NCBI GenBank assembly: GCA_017483735.1
Contig: JAFUVF010000062.1
Coordinates: 1-42,500, forward strand
From: Lachnospiraceae bacterium
Lineage (GTDB): Bacteria > Bacillota > Clostridia > Lachnospirales > Lachnospiraceae
DNA: 42,500 bases
Direction: 5' to 3'
Made by a program: the position numbers and the translations under genes. Position 1 is the stretch's first letter, and each line of letters opens with the position of its first letter. The notes under the pieces are model-generated. The model did not search any database. It saw only the letters and a list, made by a program, of their open reading frames with translations, and was not told the DNA's origin. This document shows positions 7,055-13,791 of this stretch, in pieces.

Positions 7055-9408
7055 ATGAATATACCATCGTACTGACGAAAGTAATGCTTTCGCATACGGA
7101 TATGGATATTTATTGTCGCGATGAGCGGATTCACTGGTTTGTGGAGAATAACCCGAGACTCCATATCGTGCAGGAATTGCCGGAGAACCGGTTTGAAGAA
7201 AAGACCTTTTATATTCAGTCAGAGATGCGGACAGGTCTTGAGGACTACAGCTTTAACCGCTTAAGCAGCACCTACGCCTTCCATAACATCTTCTTTTTGC
7301 AGTGGATGCCGGATGGGAAGGCCTTTGAGAATTACCGGTTCTTTACGATGGCAATCAATGACACGGGCGGTATCGGGTCGGTGCTTTCCAACTACAAGAC
7401 AAATAAGCAGGCGGCGGAGACTTTCGGACTCAAATTCGTATCCCCAAACGTGGATCATTTCGGGAAGTTTCCCCGGAGTCTGGTAGAGAAATATTTCGCT
7501 GTTGACATCTGGGATTCCGAAGCCAATGAAGAGAATACGCTTGTTGTTCCCGATCTGGTCATGTTCTATAAGACGAAATTCTACTGCGGTCTGCGCTCAT
7601 CACTGGATGTGGATTCCATTGCGACAGGCTTCCGTGAAGAGATGGATGAGTACTACGATGCCGTACTGGGAGGGAAGAAGGCGCTCGGTCTTTTGATCCG
7701 CGGCTCCGACTATATCTCCACAGGCTTAAGCGGTTTACGAAAGATGGCAACGGTAGAACAGATGACACCGAAGATCCATCAGTGGATGGAGGAATATGGG
7801 TACGAAAAGCTGTTCCTTGCTACCGAGGATGCGGATATCCTTGCCGCCATGCGGAAAGAATTCGGCAGGAATGTGATCGCTCTGTCCCAGCAGCGATTGT
7901 CTGTCGCAAGTCTGAGAAACGGACAGGTTATTTCGGAATATGAAAAGGAAACCGGTGGGGAGGATTACACTGCCAAGCTTGAAGACACCACGATCAATTA
8001 CTTTTATGCGCTCTACATCCTTTCCCGCTGCGATGCCTTTCTATGCTCAGGCCAGTGCAACGGATGGGATAATGTACTCAGCTTAAACGGCGGAAAATTC
8101 GAGCGGTTCTATAAGTTTACCGTAGGTGTCACCGGTGACCCTGTGACGGAAGACTGGAAGGAGATCAAGCAGATCACGGCGGGTATGTTCGCCCGTGCTG
8201 CCTATCCGTCGGATAAGGCGTTCTTTATGACCTACCGTTTCGACCTTGCAGAGTCCGTTGATCCTGATGCGCTTAAGGCAGCCTGGGAAAAGACGCTTAC
8301 GGTCTATCCTTATATGAGCTACGCTGTGGTTGGGCGCGACAAGAGGCTGCTTTTAACGGAAAATCCGCTGCCGTTTGTGATAAAAGAGACAGGCGAGATT
8401 GTTGAGCCTTTTGAACGTTCCGGTAATTTCCACATGGTCACCTTCTGTTATCTGGGCAAGACACTTTGGATCTATATCGACCATGTGCCGGTGGATGGGA
8501 CGGGTATCAACCACGTGTTTGAAACCTTCTTCTATCACTACTACTGTATAGTGGATGGTGTGGAATACAAGGTTCCCGATGGTGTATTTACGGAAGAAGA
8601 CGGTCCGGTTCCCGGTCTTGACGTGGACGGCTACCTCCTGGCGGATGCGGTGGACCCGGCTACGCTCATGAGCGGTATGATGGGAGAGAAAAGCTTTGTT
8701 CCGCCGGAGTTCCCCAAAGAAGGCGTCTTTGGCAACCGGCCGGATTGCCGCGGCTACTGCCTGTCCGTGCCAAGCACGGAGATGATGACTTATGCAAGGT
8801 CGGTTGTCGGCAGCCCAGTTTCCGTGCTTTCGGTGGCGCTGGCAAAGGCTGTCTGCAAGGTACATTCCGAAAATGAGAAGCCTGTCAAGATCATGTACCC
8901 TGTGAATATCCGAAAGGTGATGGGCAATACAAATTCCCTGGTGCATCAGGCGGTTTTTGCCCAGTACAGATTTGAGCCGTCTGACGTGGCTGCAAAGAGT
9001 GACAGAGAGCTTAATGCCGCTTTCAGAGCCTATCTTAAGGAGTTCACCTCTGAACCGAGCATAAGGATGAATGCGGGCATATTCCGCGGTATGTGCGAAG
9101 GCTACACCAAGGCTTATGCCTATGGCGCACTGGACAATGTCTGCATGGAACAGCGTAAAAATGCGGATGCTTCCTTTGAGATCAGTTATGTGGGAACGCT
9201 CCACACCGGTGAATACGGCAAACGTATCCGCATGACGGCTTTCCATGCCATGCCGGAAAAGGGTGTCATGTTGCAGGTATACGAGGTGGGCGATACCTTC
9301 TACATCGACTGGTATCAGGGCTTCCACGATGCGACCTATATCCGCGCCATGCGGGATGCGATGGCAGAAATGGGCATGAAGGACTTACGTATCGAACGGG
9401 TAGAGTAG
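7051..9408 (+). CDS. Two-domain protein: fucosyltransferase-like GT fused to a condensation/acetyltransferase-type domain
   Basis: The 785-residue product has two parts. Residues 1 to about 370 resemble GT-B glycosyltransferases of the fucosyltransferase (NodZ/FUT8-like) type: ALGLLIRGSDY (212-221) at the nucleotide-sugar loop and KLFLATEDADIL (253-264) at the next conserved strand. Residues from about 390 resemble the condensation/alcohol acetyltransferase superfamily, with the catalytic HxxxDG as HVPVDG (478-483). That half continues to about 775 with a second-lobe segment MYPVNIRKVMGNTNSLVH. The pairing suggests sugar transfer followed by acylation of a glycolipid, glycan or small molecule, but neither substrate is known. 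Only TTG 7051 or ATG 7084 can start it, and GAGGAG abuts the TTG, so translation may be coupled to the preceding gene. Identity of each half is by motif only. Confidence 0.75.
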   Translation: MNEYTIVLTKVMLSHTDMDIYCRDERIHWFVENNPRLHIVQELPENRFEEKTFYIQSEMRTGLEDYSFNRLSSTYAFHNIFFLQWMPDGKAFENYRFFTMAINDTGGIGSVLSNYKTNKQAAETFGLKFVSPNVDHFGKFPRSLVEKYFAVDIWDSEANEENTLVVPDLVMFYKTKFYCGLRSSLDVDSIATGFREEMDEYYDAVLGGKKALGLLIRGSDYISTGLSGLRKMATVEQMTPKIHQWMEEYGYEKLFLATEDADILAAMRKEFGRNVIALSQQRLSVASLRNGQVISEYEKETGGEDYTAKLEDTTINYFYALYILSRCDAFLCSGQCNGWDNVLSLNGGKFERFYKFTVGVTGDPVTEDWKEIKQITAGMFARAAYPSDKAFFMTYRFDLAESVDPDALKAAWEKTLTVYPYMSYAVVGRDKRLLLTENPLPFVIKETGEIVEPFERSGNFHMVTFCYLGKTLWIYIDHVPVDGTGINHVFETFFYHYYCIVDGVEYKVPDGVFTEEDGPVPGLDVDGYLLADAVDPATLMSGMMGEKSFVPPEFPKEGVFGNRPDCRGYCLSVPSTEMMTYARSVVGSPVSVLSVALAKAVCKVHSENEKPVKIMYPVNIRKVMGNTNSLVHQAVFAQYRFEPSDVAAKSDRELNAAFRAYLKEFTSEPSIRMNAGIFRGMCEGYTKAYAYGALDNVCMEQRKNADASFEISYVGTLHTGEYGKRIRMTAFHAMPEKGVMLQVYEVGDTFYIDWYQGFHDATYIRAMRDAMAEMGMKDLRIERVE

Positions 9409-9540
9409 AGATGGTATGCGTACAACCTCAAACGGCACAAAATGTAGTCAGAATCAACAGATTTAATGTCATAAAAAGAAGAATTGGCTAAAAGGAGATA
9501 ATACGCAGTCAGGCAAAGTCTAAAACCGAAATGGGAACCA

Positions 9541-9579
9541 AGACCTTCAGAAAGTCAGATTTCTGGAGGTCTTTTATTT
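9541..9579 (+). terminator. Intrinsic terminator after the glycosyltransferase fusion gene
   Basis: A 13-bp stem with one G-T pair (9541-9553 with 9560-9572) has a 6-base loop and is followed by TTTATTT. It ends the locus that starts at 6746. The stretch 9409-9540 before it holds no gene that I can support. Confidence 0.8.
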
Positions 9580-9683
9580 GTATCAAAAACCATATCCTTA
9601 TGAAGGGGGGTACGGAAATAGAGATCGGTAAAGAATGAGAACGGGAGGGGCAATGACAGACAGCCTCTTCCGCTTTTTGACTC

Positions 9684-9946
9684 TTATGGCTTTTCCGGCT
9701 CTTTCTTCCGTTCGGTACTGTCCGGGATCGTAATCGTCACCACGGTCCCGCCGCCCTCACGAGGCTTTATAGTCATACTCCCGCCGCACATCATTTCAAG
9801 CCTCTGCCGGATGTTTTCAAGTGTGGTATGTGGCTTGCTCTCATTGGAGGGATCAAACCCCGGACCGGTATCTTTCACAATGATCTCGGCACTGGAATCC
9901 GTGTGTCGCGTCCGGATGCGGGAATTATCTATATTGATCCGTTTCA
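9684..9946 (-). pseudogene. C-terminal fragment of a sensor histidine kinase (HATPase domain)
   Basis: On the minus strand this frame encodes the end of a histidine-kinase ATPase domain: EIIVKDTGPGFDP (G1 box), then TTLENIRQRLEMMCGG (the helix after the ATP lid) and GGGTVVTITIPDS (last strand). The N-box, the dimerisation domain and any sensor are missing. Upstream residues that would continue the frame do not look like a kinase and overlap a remnant read on the other strand, so the breakpoint is near 9940. No response regulator is adjacent. This is a decayed or truncated gene. Confidence 0.65.
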
Positions 9947-9974
9947 GATGGATGGAGAACCGAAGGATAGGATG

Positions 9975-10001
9975 AAGCATAAACTGCCACAATAGATAAA
10001 A
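9975..10001 (+). repeat. 27-bp direct repeat, copy A
   Basis: These 27 bases are identical to 16831-16857. In copy B they encode KHKLPQ and stop, the end of a condensation-type enzyme. Here the same frame reads MDGEPKDRMKHKLPQ and stop, so copy A is probably the 3' tail of a lost paralogue. Confidence 0.8.
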
Positions 10002-10015
10002 GGTAGGGATAACTG

Positions 10016-10168
10016 ATGGCACAATTAAGTGATAGAGTTCAGACATTTACAGATTCCGTTATTCGGAGAATGACAAGGATAAGTAATAAATATGGCGCAA
10101 TCAATCTGTCACAGGGATTTCCGGACTGTGATCCGCCGAAGGAACTGATGCTAAAAGGGTATAAGTGA
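10016..10168 (+). pseudogene. N-terminal fragment of a class I aminotransferase
   Basis: ATG 10016 opens 50 codons beginning MAQLSDRVQTFTDSVIRRM and then AINLSQGFPDCDPPKEL. The string INLSQGFPD is the characteristic N-terminus of class I/II pyridoxal-phosphate aminotransferases, normally near 400 residues. The frame leaves homology after PKEL and stops at TGA 10166. Nothing further of the enzyme is present. No clear ribosome site precedes it. Confidence 0.7.
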
Positions 10169-10207
10169 TGAAGTGGAAGATGATCCGATAAAATGGAATT
10201 GCGTTCT

Positions 10208-10253
10208 AAAAAAACATATCCCGACAATCCGCATAAATCAAGGAATTGTCGGG
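10208..10253 (-). terminator. Possible terminator of the small minus-strand gene
   Basis: CCCGACAAT (10220-10228) pairs with ATTGTCGGG (10245-10253). On the minus strand the hairpin is followed after five bases by seven T. The gap before the T tract makes it less certain. It lies 88 bases beyond the stop of the minus-strand gene ending at 10341. Confidence 0.4.
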
Positions 10254-10340
10254 AACAACCATAATATGCCGCTCAATTAATCAAAACCAAAGCAAAACCA
10301 AGATATACTATCAATATATACTACAATCGTATATATGTAT

Positions 10341-10538
10341 CTAAACAAGCTGCGGTTCTCTGTAACCGTTTCTTACCATCTCTGCACGGAACTCTTCCTG
10401 AGTCATATTGGAGCGTCTTGCCGCAAACTCCAGAGACATTCCTCCATCTTGAACAAATTCAAATAAATTGTTGAGATCGCGTTGATGATCATGCTCGTCA
10501 ATCTCAGGCTTAAATACATCAAAAAATATACTTGCCAT
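10341..10538 (-). CDS. Small uncharacterised protein, 65 residues
   Basis: The product begins MASIFFDVFKPEIDEHD and is mostly helical, ending RAEMVRNGYREPQLV. The segment LEFAARRSNMTQEEFRAEM looks like a two-helix unit, perhaps a short DNA- or protein-binding helix pair, but no family was recognised. The ATG at 10536-10538 (minus) is chosen over the upstream one at 10610 because GGAGG lies ten bases before it. The frame is open for another 24 codons upstream. It is isolated between remnants and on the opposite strand to the neighbouring island. Confidence 0.55.
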   Translation of the reverse strand: MASIFFDVFKPEIDEHDHQRDLNNLFEFVQDGGMSLEFAARRSNMTQEEFRAEMVRNGYREPQLV

Positions 10539-10764
10539 AGTCTTGTTACCTCCTACAATTTTTCTGGTTATGCCGGGATTCTTCTCCTCGACAAACTCCA
10601 TAAGCTTCAAATATCACTCGGTCATATCGATTGGCTTTGGCAAGGTCTTATACATATCTATTCCCATATAAACTTCTATCCCCTGTAAGTCTTTCTCCAT
10701 TCACATAATAGCAAAAATATAGGCGATTTTCAAGCATAGTGCTCAGGATTAATAAAGTTTTTAT

Positions 10765-10788
10765 TGGCGAGAGGAAAACCTTTCGCCA
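10765..10788. repeat. Stable hairpin with AAAA tetraloop
   Basis: TGGCGAGAGG pairs along all ten bases (one G-T) with CCTTTCGCCA around an AAAA loop. Both flanks are A/T rich, so it could act as a bidirectional terminator or as the 5' structure of the next transcript. The rest of 10539-10820 shows nothing else that I can support. Confidence 0.45.
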
Positions 10789-10820
10789 TTATCATTTTTA
10801 AAGATTGGAGGAATACATCA

Positions 10821-10904
10821 ATGCAGAAGCAGGATGAGGGCTTTGGAAGGTTCGTGGGCGGAGTTGTGTTAATAGGAGTGACAGGTCTGCTGCAGATCAC
10901 TTAA
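10821..10904 (+). CDS. Very small ORF, 27 residues, hydrophobic
   Basis: ATG 10821 has a well placed TTGGAGGAA ribosome site and opens 27 codons ending TAA 10902. The peptide has a charged start (MQKQDEGFGRF) and then a hydrophobic stretch (VGGVVLIGVTGLLQIT). It may be a membrane-inserting small protein or the start of a decayed membrane protein. It lies 27 bases before the next gene on the same strand. Confidence 0.35.
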   Translation: MQKQDEGFGRFVGGVVLIGVTGLLQIT

Positions 10905-10931
10905 TGGGGGTTCGGGGAGACCATTCTTTTT

Positions 10932-11387
10932 ATGATGGGACGTGAGTTTGATGATGCGTTCTATGATAAATATAGTGCAGATGTGGTTACAAACAACGGT
11001 GGCTGGAATGCAAGGATGGAAAAAGCAACATTGGATGCAATGGAGTTGGACAAAGATAGATTAAAGCTCCATATGTCATTGCTTAAAAGATTCTCCTTTA
11101 TAGACAATCCTGCATTCATTTACGGCACCGATGATGGGGATGTTGTGCCTAATGCTGAAAATGTGAAGTCTGTGGAAGCGGCTGAGGAATTCAATAGATT
11201 GCTGGAAGAAGATGAAAAAGAGGAGGAACTTCTTCTTGGTGCTGCAGGGAGATTCTGTAAAAAACTTACTGACGAGCAGAAACAGAATTGTATGAAATGG
11301 TTTAAGGATGAGGAAATATCCAAGTTCCTAAAGAACAATATGAAAGAAGCGTCCAATGACACGGAGAGAGAGATTCAACATTCCTGA
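10932..11387 (+). CDS. Uncharacterised soluble protein
   Basis: The 151-residue, charged, helix-rich protein begins MMGREFDDAFYDKYSADVV. A central stretch is strongly acidic (RLLEEDEKEEELLLG, about 89-103) and the C-terminal third is Lys-rich (LTDEQKQNCMKWFKDEEISKFLKNNMK). There is no signal peptide or membrane segment and no family was recognised. GGGGAGA about 11 bases before ATG is an acceptable ribosome site; ATG 10935 is an alternative. It stands just upstream of the XRE-controlled island but lacks that island's operator. Confidence 0.55.
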   Translation: MMGREFDDAFYDKYSADVVTNNGGWNARMEKATLDAMELDKDRLKLHMSLLKRFSFIDNPAFIYGTDDGDVVPNAENVKSVEAAEEFNRLLEEDEKEEELLLGAAGRFCKKLTDEQKQNCMKWFKDEEISKFLKNNMKEASNDTEREIQHS

Positions 11388-11417
11388 GAAACAGTGATTG
11401 GTTGTTGTCAGACTGAT

Positions 11418-11455
11418 GAATACATCCCGTCTGGGATATCAGACGGGATGTATTC
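11418..11455. repeat. Perfect 16-bp inverted repeat
   Basis: The arms 11418-11433 and 11440-11455 are perfectly complementary around the six-base loop GGATAT. It lies 30 bases after the preceding gene and just before an operator element. There is no T tract on the right, so it is not a classical terminator, but it would protect or end a 3' transcript. Confidence 0.7.
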
Positions 11456-11463
11456 GCAGGTAA

Positions 11464-11505
11464 AACGAAATATGACAGCTTAATTCGCTCTTATTGCGGT
11501 TTATT
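11464..11505 (+). promoter_or_regulatory. Shared operator element, copy 1
   Basis: The layout is AACGAAATA (11464-11472), eight bases, TAATTCGCT (11481-11489), six bases, then GCGGT (11496-11500) and T/A-rich DNA. The first two blocks form an imperfect inverted repeat. The ATG of the downstream gene is 67 bases after GCGGT. Two other copies in this island have the same geometry. Confidence 0.65.
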
Positions 11506-11566
11506 ATTTTATAAAAGCATATTAAAATGAAAGGGAATCAAAACAAGCTACTATGGAGGATTGAAA

Positions 11567-11755
11567 ATGAGCGGAAGAAATAATCGGAATTTAAATGATG
11601 GCGCATTGACATTTATTGCAGTGATGATAGTGGCGATATTTGCAATGCCGCTTGTCGGAGGATATCTGTTGTTGAGTGGCAAGAATAAGGCTCTTGGCGG
11701 AGCATTGCTGGTAATTGGGATTATCATATGGGTTGCGTTGGGAGTAAATTCATAA
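11567..11755 (+). CDS. Small membrane protein, 62 residues
   Basis: The peptide starts MSGRNNRNLNDG and has two hydrophobic helices (about 11-34 and 42-60) joined by SGKNKALGG. It is a small two-helix membrane protein. GGAGGA (11555-11560) six bases before ATG 11567 fixes the start over TTG 11561. The next gene follows within 13 bases and is probably co-transcribed. It sits under copy 1 of the operator shared with two other genes in the island. Function is unknown; the family is unrecognised. Confidence 0.6.
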   Translation: MSGRNNRNLNDGALTFIAVMIVAIFAMPLVGGYLLLSGKNKALGGALLVIGIIIWVALGVNS

Positions 11756-11767
11756 GGAGGTATGCTT

Positions 11768-12208
11768 ATGAAGAAACAAAGTGATATCGAAACTGTTGGA
11801 ACTATACTTTTGGTTATTGGAATCGCATTGATTATCGGAATGATTATGAATGCAGCGGATTCCTCGAAATCCTCATATTCAAACTCATGGTCGAATAGCA
11901 GTTACACCAGAACATACAGCCGTAAATCCGACACAGGAAGCAAGTCGACGGTTAAGAGTTCAACTTCCGGCACCGGAAGTCCATCAAAGAATACTGCGAC
12001 AAGCAAGAGCAGTACGACTACGAAGAATACTGCGACAGGAAAGAGCAGCACGGCTACAAAGAAGAGTACATCTTCGAGCAAGAAGGATTACAGCAATCTG
12101 ATCAATGATCCTGCGGATTATGATGATCCGGAGGAATATGCGGACGATGCATGGGGAGAAGATTTTGATGATTGGGATGAAGCATATGAGTACTGGGAGG
12201 ATTATTGA
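11768..12208 (+). CDS. Single-span membrane protein with Ser/Thr/Lys repeats and an acidic tail
   Basis: The 146-residue protein has one transmembrane helix (about 10-28, TVGTILLVIGIALIIGMIM) close to its N-terminus. Then come about 75 residues of almost pure Ser, Thr, Lys and Asn, including a tandem duplication of a 12-residue unit. The last 40 residues are extremely acidic and aromatic (DDPEEYADDAWGEDFDDWDEAYEY). AAGGAGG (11753-11759) suits ATG 11768 better than ATG 11762. The likely topology is a tethered, disordered linker presenting an acidic peptide. No known family was recognised. It follows a small membrane protein gene under the shared operator. Confidence 0.6.
   Translation: MKKQSDIETVGTILLVIGIALIIGMIMNAADSSKSSYSNSWSNSSYTRTYSRKSDTGSKSTVKSSTSGTGSPSKNTATSKSSTTTKNTATGKSSTATKKSTSSSKKDYSNLINDPADYDDPEEYADDAWGEDFDDWDEAYEYWEDY
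11987..12058 (+). repeat. Tandem duplication of a 36-bp unit
   Basis: Two adjacent 36-base units (11987-12022 and 12023-12058) differ at only a few positions and encode KNTATSKSSTTT and KNTATGKSSTAT. It lies in the disordered linker of the surrounding gene and probably varies in copy number between strains. Confidence 0.75.
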
Positions 12209-12408
12209 TTGTCCTTCTTCGTAATAAGAGGGATGCTTTGAGCTTGCACTCTTCCAATGTTCTTTGCGTTGGAAATATGCGATAAGTCGTGAACATGAAT
12301 GGATATGCTTTGTCTTGTTTTTGGAGGTGCTGCGTGCTATTATATTTAACAACCTGGCATAGAGATTGATTATGCCACGGGGAAAAGTCATATAACGGAT
12401 TAATCTAC

Positions 12409-12450
12409 AGCGAATTAGACTATCTTATTTCGCACTTATAGCGGTATATT
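12409..12450 (+). promoter_or_regulatory. Shared operator element, copy 2
   Basis: AGCGAATTA (12409-12417), eight bases, TATTTCGCA (12426-12434), six bases, GCGGT (12441-12445) and a T/A tract. The ATG of the next gene is 63 bases after GCGGT. The 200 bases between the previous gene and this element (12209-12408) contain only a short TGGCATA/TATGCCA hairpin near 12356-12378. Confidence 0.65.
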
Positions 12451-12507
12451 TATCTTTCATAATCCCATAAAATGAAATCACATACGGGACAGACGAGGAG
12501 AAATATT

Positions 12508-12666
12508 ATGAGCATAGAGGAAAGGCTTTTCAGATCGAGGCTTCTTCTGGATATGGGGAAGGATCCCGATTATGCGAGAACATTGAAGTTAAAGGACGAA
12601 TCATATTTTATCATAAAGGAGGGTACGGATCATGACAAATATACAGATGAGACAGGAGATAAATGA
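12508..12666 (+). CDS. Small uncharacterised protein, 52 residues
   Basis: The peptide MSIEERLFRSRLLLDMGKD followed by PDYARTLKLKDESYF is charged and ends in a polar tail. CGAGGAG eight bases before ATG 12508 supports the start. It has no signal or membrane helix. It overlaps the next small ORF by 35 bases in another frame, and it lies under copy 2 of the shared operator. No family was recognised. Confidence 0.5.
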   Translation: MSIEERLFRSRLLLDMGKDPDYARTLKLKDESYFIIKEGTDHDKYTDETGDK

Positions 12667-12748
12667 AGCTATAGCGGCGGCGGATAATACTATTGCATGC
12701 CTAAAGACCGCAAAGAAAGAACTGAACAGCGCCAAAGGTTGGGAATGA
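12632..12748 (+). CDS. Small helical ORF, 38 residues, perhaps truncated
   Basis: ATG 12632 has an excellent AAAGGAGGG ribosome site located inside the upstream gene. The peptide reads MTNIQMRQEINEAIAAAD and ends KTAKKELNSAKGWE. Heptad-like spacing suggests a coiled coil. I recall Clostridia proteins that open with a similar helix ending in NWG or GWG and then continue, so this may be the N-terminal stub of such a protein; this is memory, not a search. Its TGA lies 19 bases from the stop of the convergent regulator gene. Confidence 0.4.
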   Translation: MTNIQMRQEINEAIAAADNTIACLKTAKKELNSAKGWE

Positions 12749-12767
12749 GTTATGCATATTGATTGCA

Positions 12768-13259
12768 TTATTCAAAGTTTTTGTCAATCTTACCATCAGC
12801 TATAGTCTTATCCACCCAGAGCTTTAGCGCATTAACGGACATGGAGATTTGTTCAAGCTTATTTTTGATTATTGAAAAGTCCGAATACTCATCCTCTGTG
12901 ATTTGCCCATCGGCGGCAATCTCTATGAGACGGTTCTTTTCTTTCTCGACGCTGTTAAGATTTGCGAGTACCTCAAGCACGATGTTTGAGAGGTCTTTGA
13001 CCGATACCTCCGGTACATATTCCTGACCGATCGGACATTCATTGGAGCAGAAGTAGTTGCAAAGATGTGGATTCTTGTACGCCTTTGCCATCGCAAGTAC
13101 CTCATCAGTATGGGGAAGCGATACCTCTCGCTCGATTTTATCAATCCTGTCAGCGGACACGGTCTCCATAAGCTCTGAAGCCTGCTCCCTCGTAAGCCCC
13201 TGCTCCTCACGGGATAGCTGATATATGTTCTTGTTCTCTTTAGTCGATTTCTTACCCAT
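12768..13259 (-). CDS. XRE-type helix-turn-helix regulator with C-terminal helical domain
   Basis: The 163-residue protein begins MGKKSTKENKNIYQL. Residues about 10-60 form an XRE DNA-binding domain (LTREQASELMETVSADRIDKIE, then LPHTDEVLAMAKAY). A Cys-containing stretch follows (LCNYFCSNECPIGQEY, about 62-77), which could bind metal or a cluster, and then a long helical C-terminus for oligomerisation. GGAGAG five bases before the ATG at 13257-13259 fixes the start; a longer in-frame start at 13301 is less likely. It is divergent from the EF-hand gene, and copy 3 of the operator lies between their starts, 14 bases from this ATG. It is therefore the best candidate to bind all three copies and to control itself. 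Confidence 0.75.
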   Translation of the reverse strand: MGKKSTKENKNIYQLSREEQGLTREQASELMETVSADRIDKIEREVSLPHTDEVLAMAKAYKNPHLCNYFCSNECPIGQEYVPEVSVKDLSNIVLEVLANLNSVEKEKNRLIEIAADGQITEDEYSDFSIIKNKLEQISMSVNALKLWVDKTIADGKIDKNFE

Positions 13260-13272
13260 AATTCTCTCCGGA

Positions 13273-13314
13273 AGCGAAATAAGCTTCACTATTTCGCTCA
13301 TATAGCGGTGTATT
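13273..13314. promoter_or_regulatory. Shared operator element, copy 3, between divergent genes
   Basis: AGCGAAATA (13273-13281) and TATTTCGCT (13290-13298) form a perfect 9-bp inverted repeat with an eight-base spacer; six bases later comes GCGGT (13305-13309). The EF-hand gene starts 69 bases to the right. The XRE gene starts 14 bases to the left, so the element overlaps its leader. Confidence 0.7.
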
Positions 13315-13377
13315 TTTGCATAGAAACATTATAAACTATCTGTAAATAAATGCAAGCCACGAAAGGAGACGAACACT

Positions 13378-13641
13378 ATGGCAATTTATGACAGAACCTT
13401 TGATTATGACAATGACGGAAAACTCGACGCATTCGAGGAGTATGCATACATGGATTTTAATGACCGTATGATGCATACAGGGCTCTATGCGGAGGAAGAT
13501 ATCGAGGACGAGGATGAAGAACTTGAGGATGAGCTTGAGTCCGCAGGTCTGGATATGATCGAACTTGAAATGATAGACGATGATGAGCGTGCGGAAGCTC
13601 TTTTTGATGCAGGACTTAATCCGGATGACTTTGATTTTTGA
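13378..13641 (+). CDS. Small acidic protein with an EF-hand-type calcium-binding loop
   Basis: The 87-residue cytoplasmic-type protein starts MAIYDRTF and then has DYDNDGKLDAFE (residues 9-20). Every position of a canonical 12-residue EF-hand loop is satisfied: Asp at 1, 3, 5, Gly at 6, a hydrophobic at 8, Asp at 9 and Glu at 12. The rest is highly acidic (DIEDEDEELEDELE) with no signal peptide. AAAGGAG eight bases before ATG is strong. It stands alone between operator copy 3 and a strong terminator. Single EF-hand loops also occur in dockerins, but here there is no second repeat and no export signal. Confidence 0.65.
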   Translation: MAIYDRTFDYDNDGKLDAFEEYAYMDFNDRMMHTGLYAEEDIEDEDEELEDELESAGLDMIELEMIDDDERAEALFDAGLNPDDFDF

Positions 13642-13666
13642 TTGAAAAGATTGAAAAGATTGAAAA
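13640..13666 (+). repeat. Three tandem copies of GATTGAAAA
   Basis: The 9-base unit is repeated exactly three times, beginning inside the stop codon of the EF-hand gene. A polymerase-slippage origin is likely. Confidence 0.8.
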
Positions 13667-13677
13667 GAATTATCTGT

Positions 13678-13731
13678 CCCCTTTGGTTATTGAGTGGTTT
13701 CGTTCCGTAACCAAAGGGGTTGATTTAATTT
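13678..13731 (+). terminator. Strong intrinsic terminator after the EF-hand gene
   Basis: A perfect 12-bp stem (13678-13689 with 13708-13719) has an 18-base loop and is followed by TTGATTTAATTTT. It closes the small-gene island. Confidence 0.85.
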
Positions 13732-13791
13732 TATATTCTGTATTATACTTTACTTGTTCGAAGATGATGCGCATCGGATGAGGACATTGTA

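Noticed and set aside
9654..9734. Short frame with a good ribosome site (MTDSLFRFLTL) on the plus strand
   Set aside because: It lies antisense to the histidine-kinase fragment, which has clear family motifs, and has no features of its own.
10539..10699. Possible longer N-terminus for the minus-strand 65-residue gene
   Set aside because: The frame meets TGA before the earlier ATG at 10699, and the ribosome site GGAGG points to the inner ATG.
13292..13335. Assigning exact -35 and -10 boxes to the three operator copies
   Set aside because: Candidate TATAAA/CATAAT boxes sit at different distances from the conserved blocks in the three copies, so no consistent promoter could be set.
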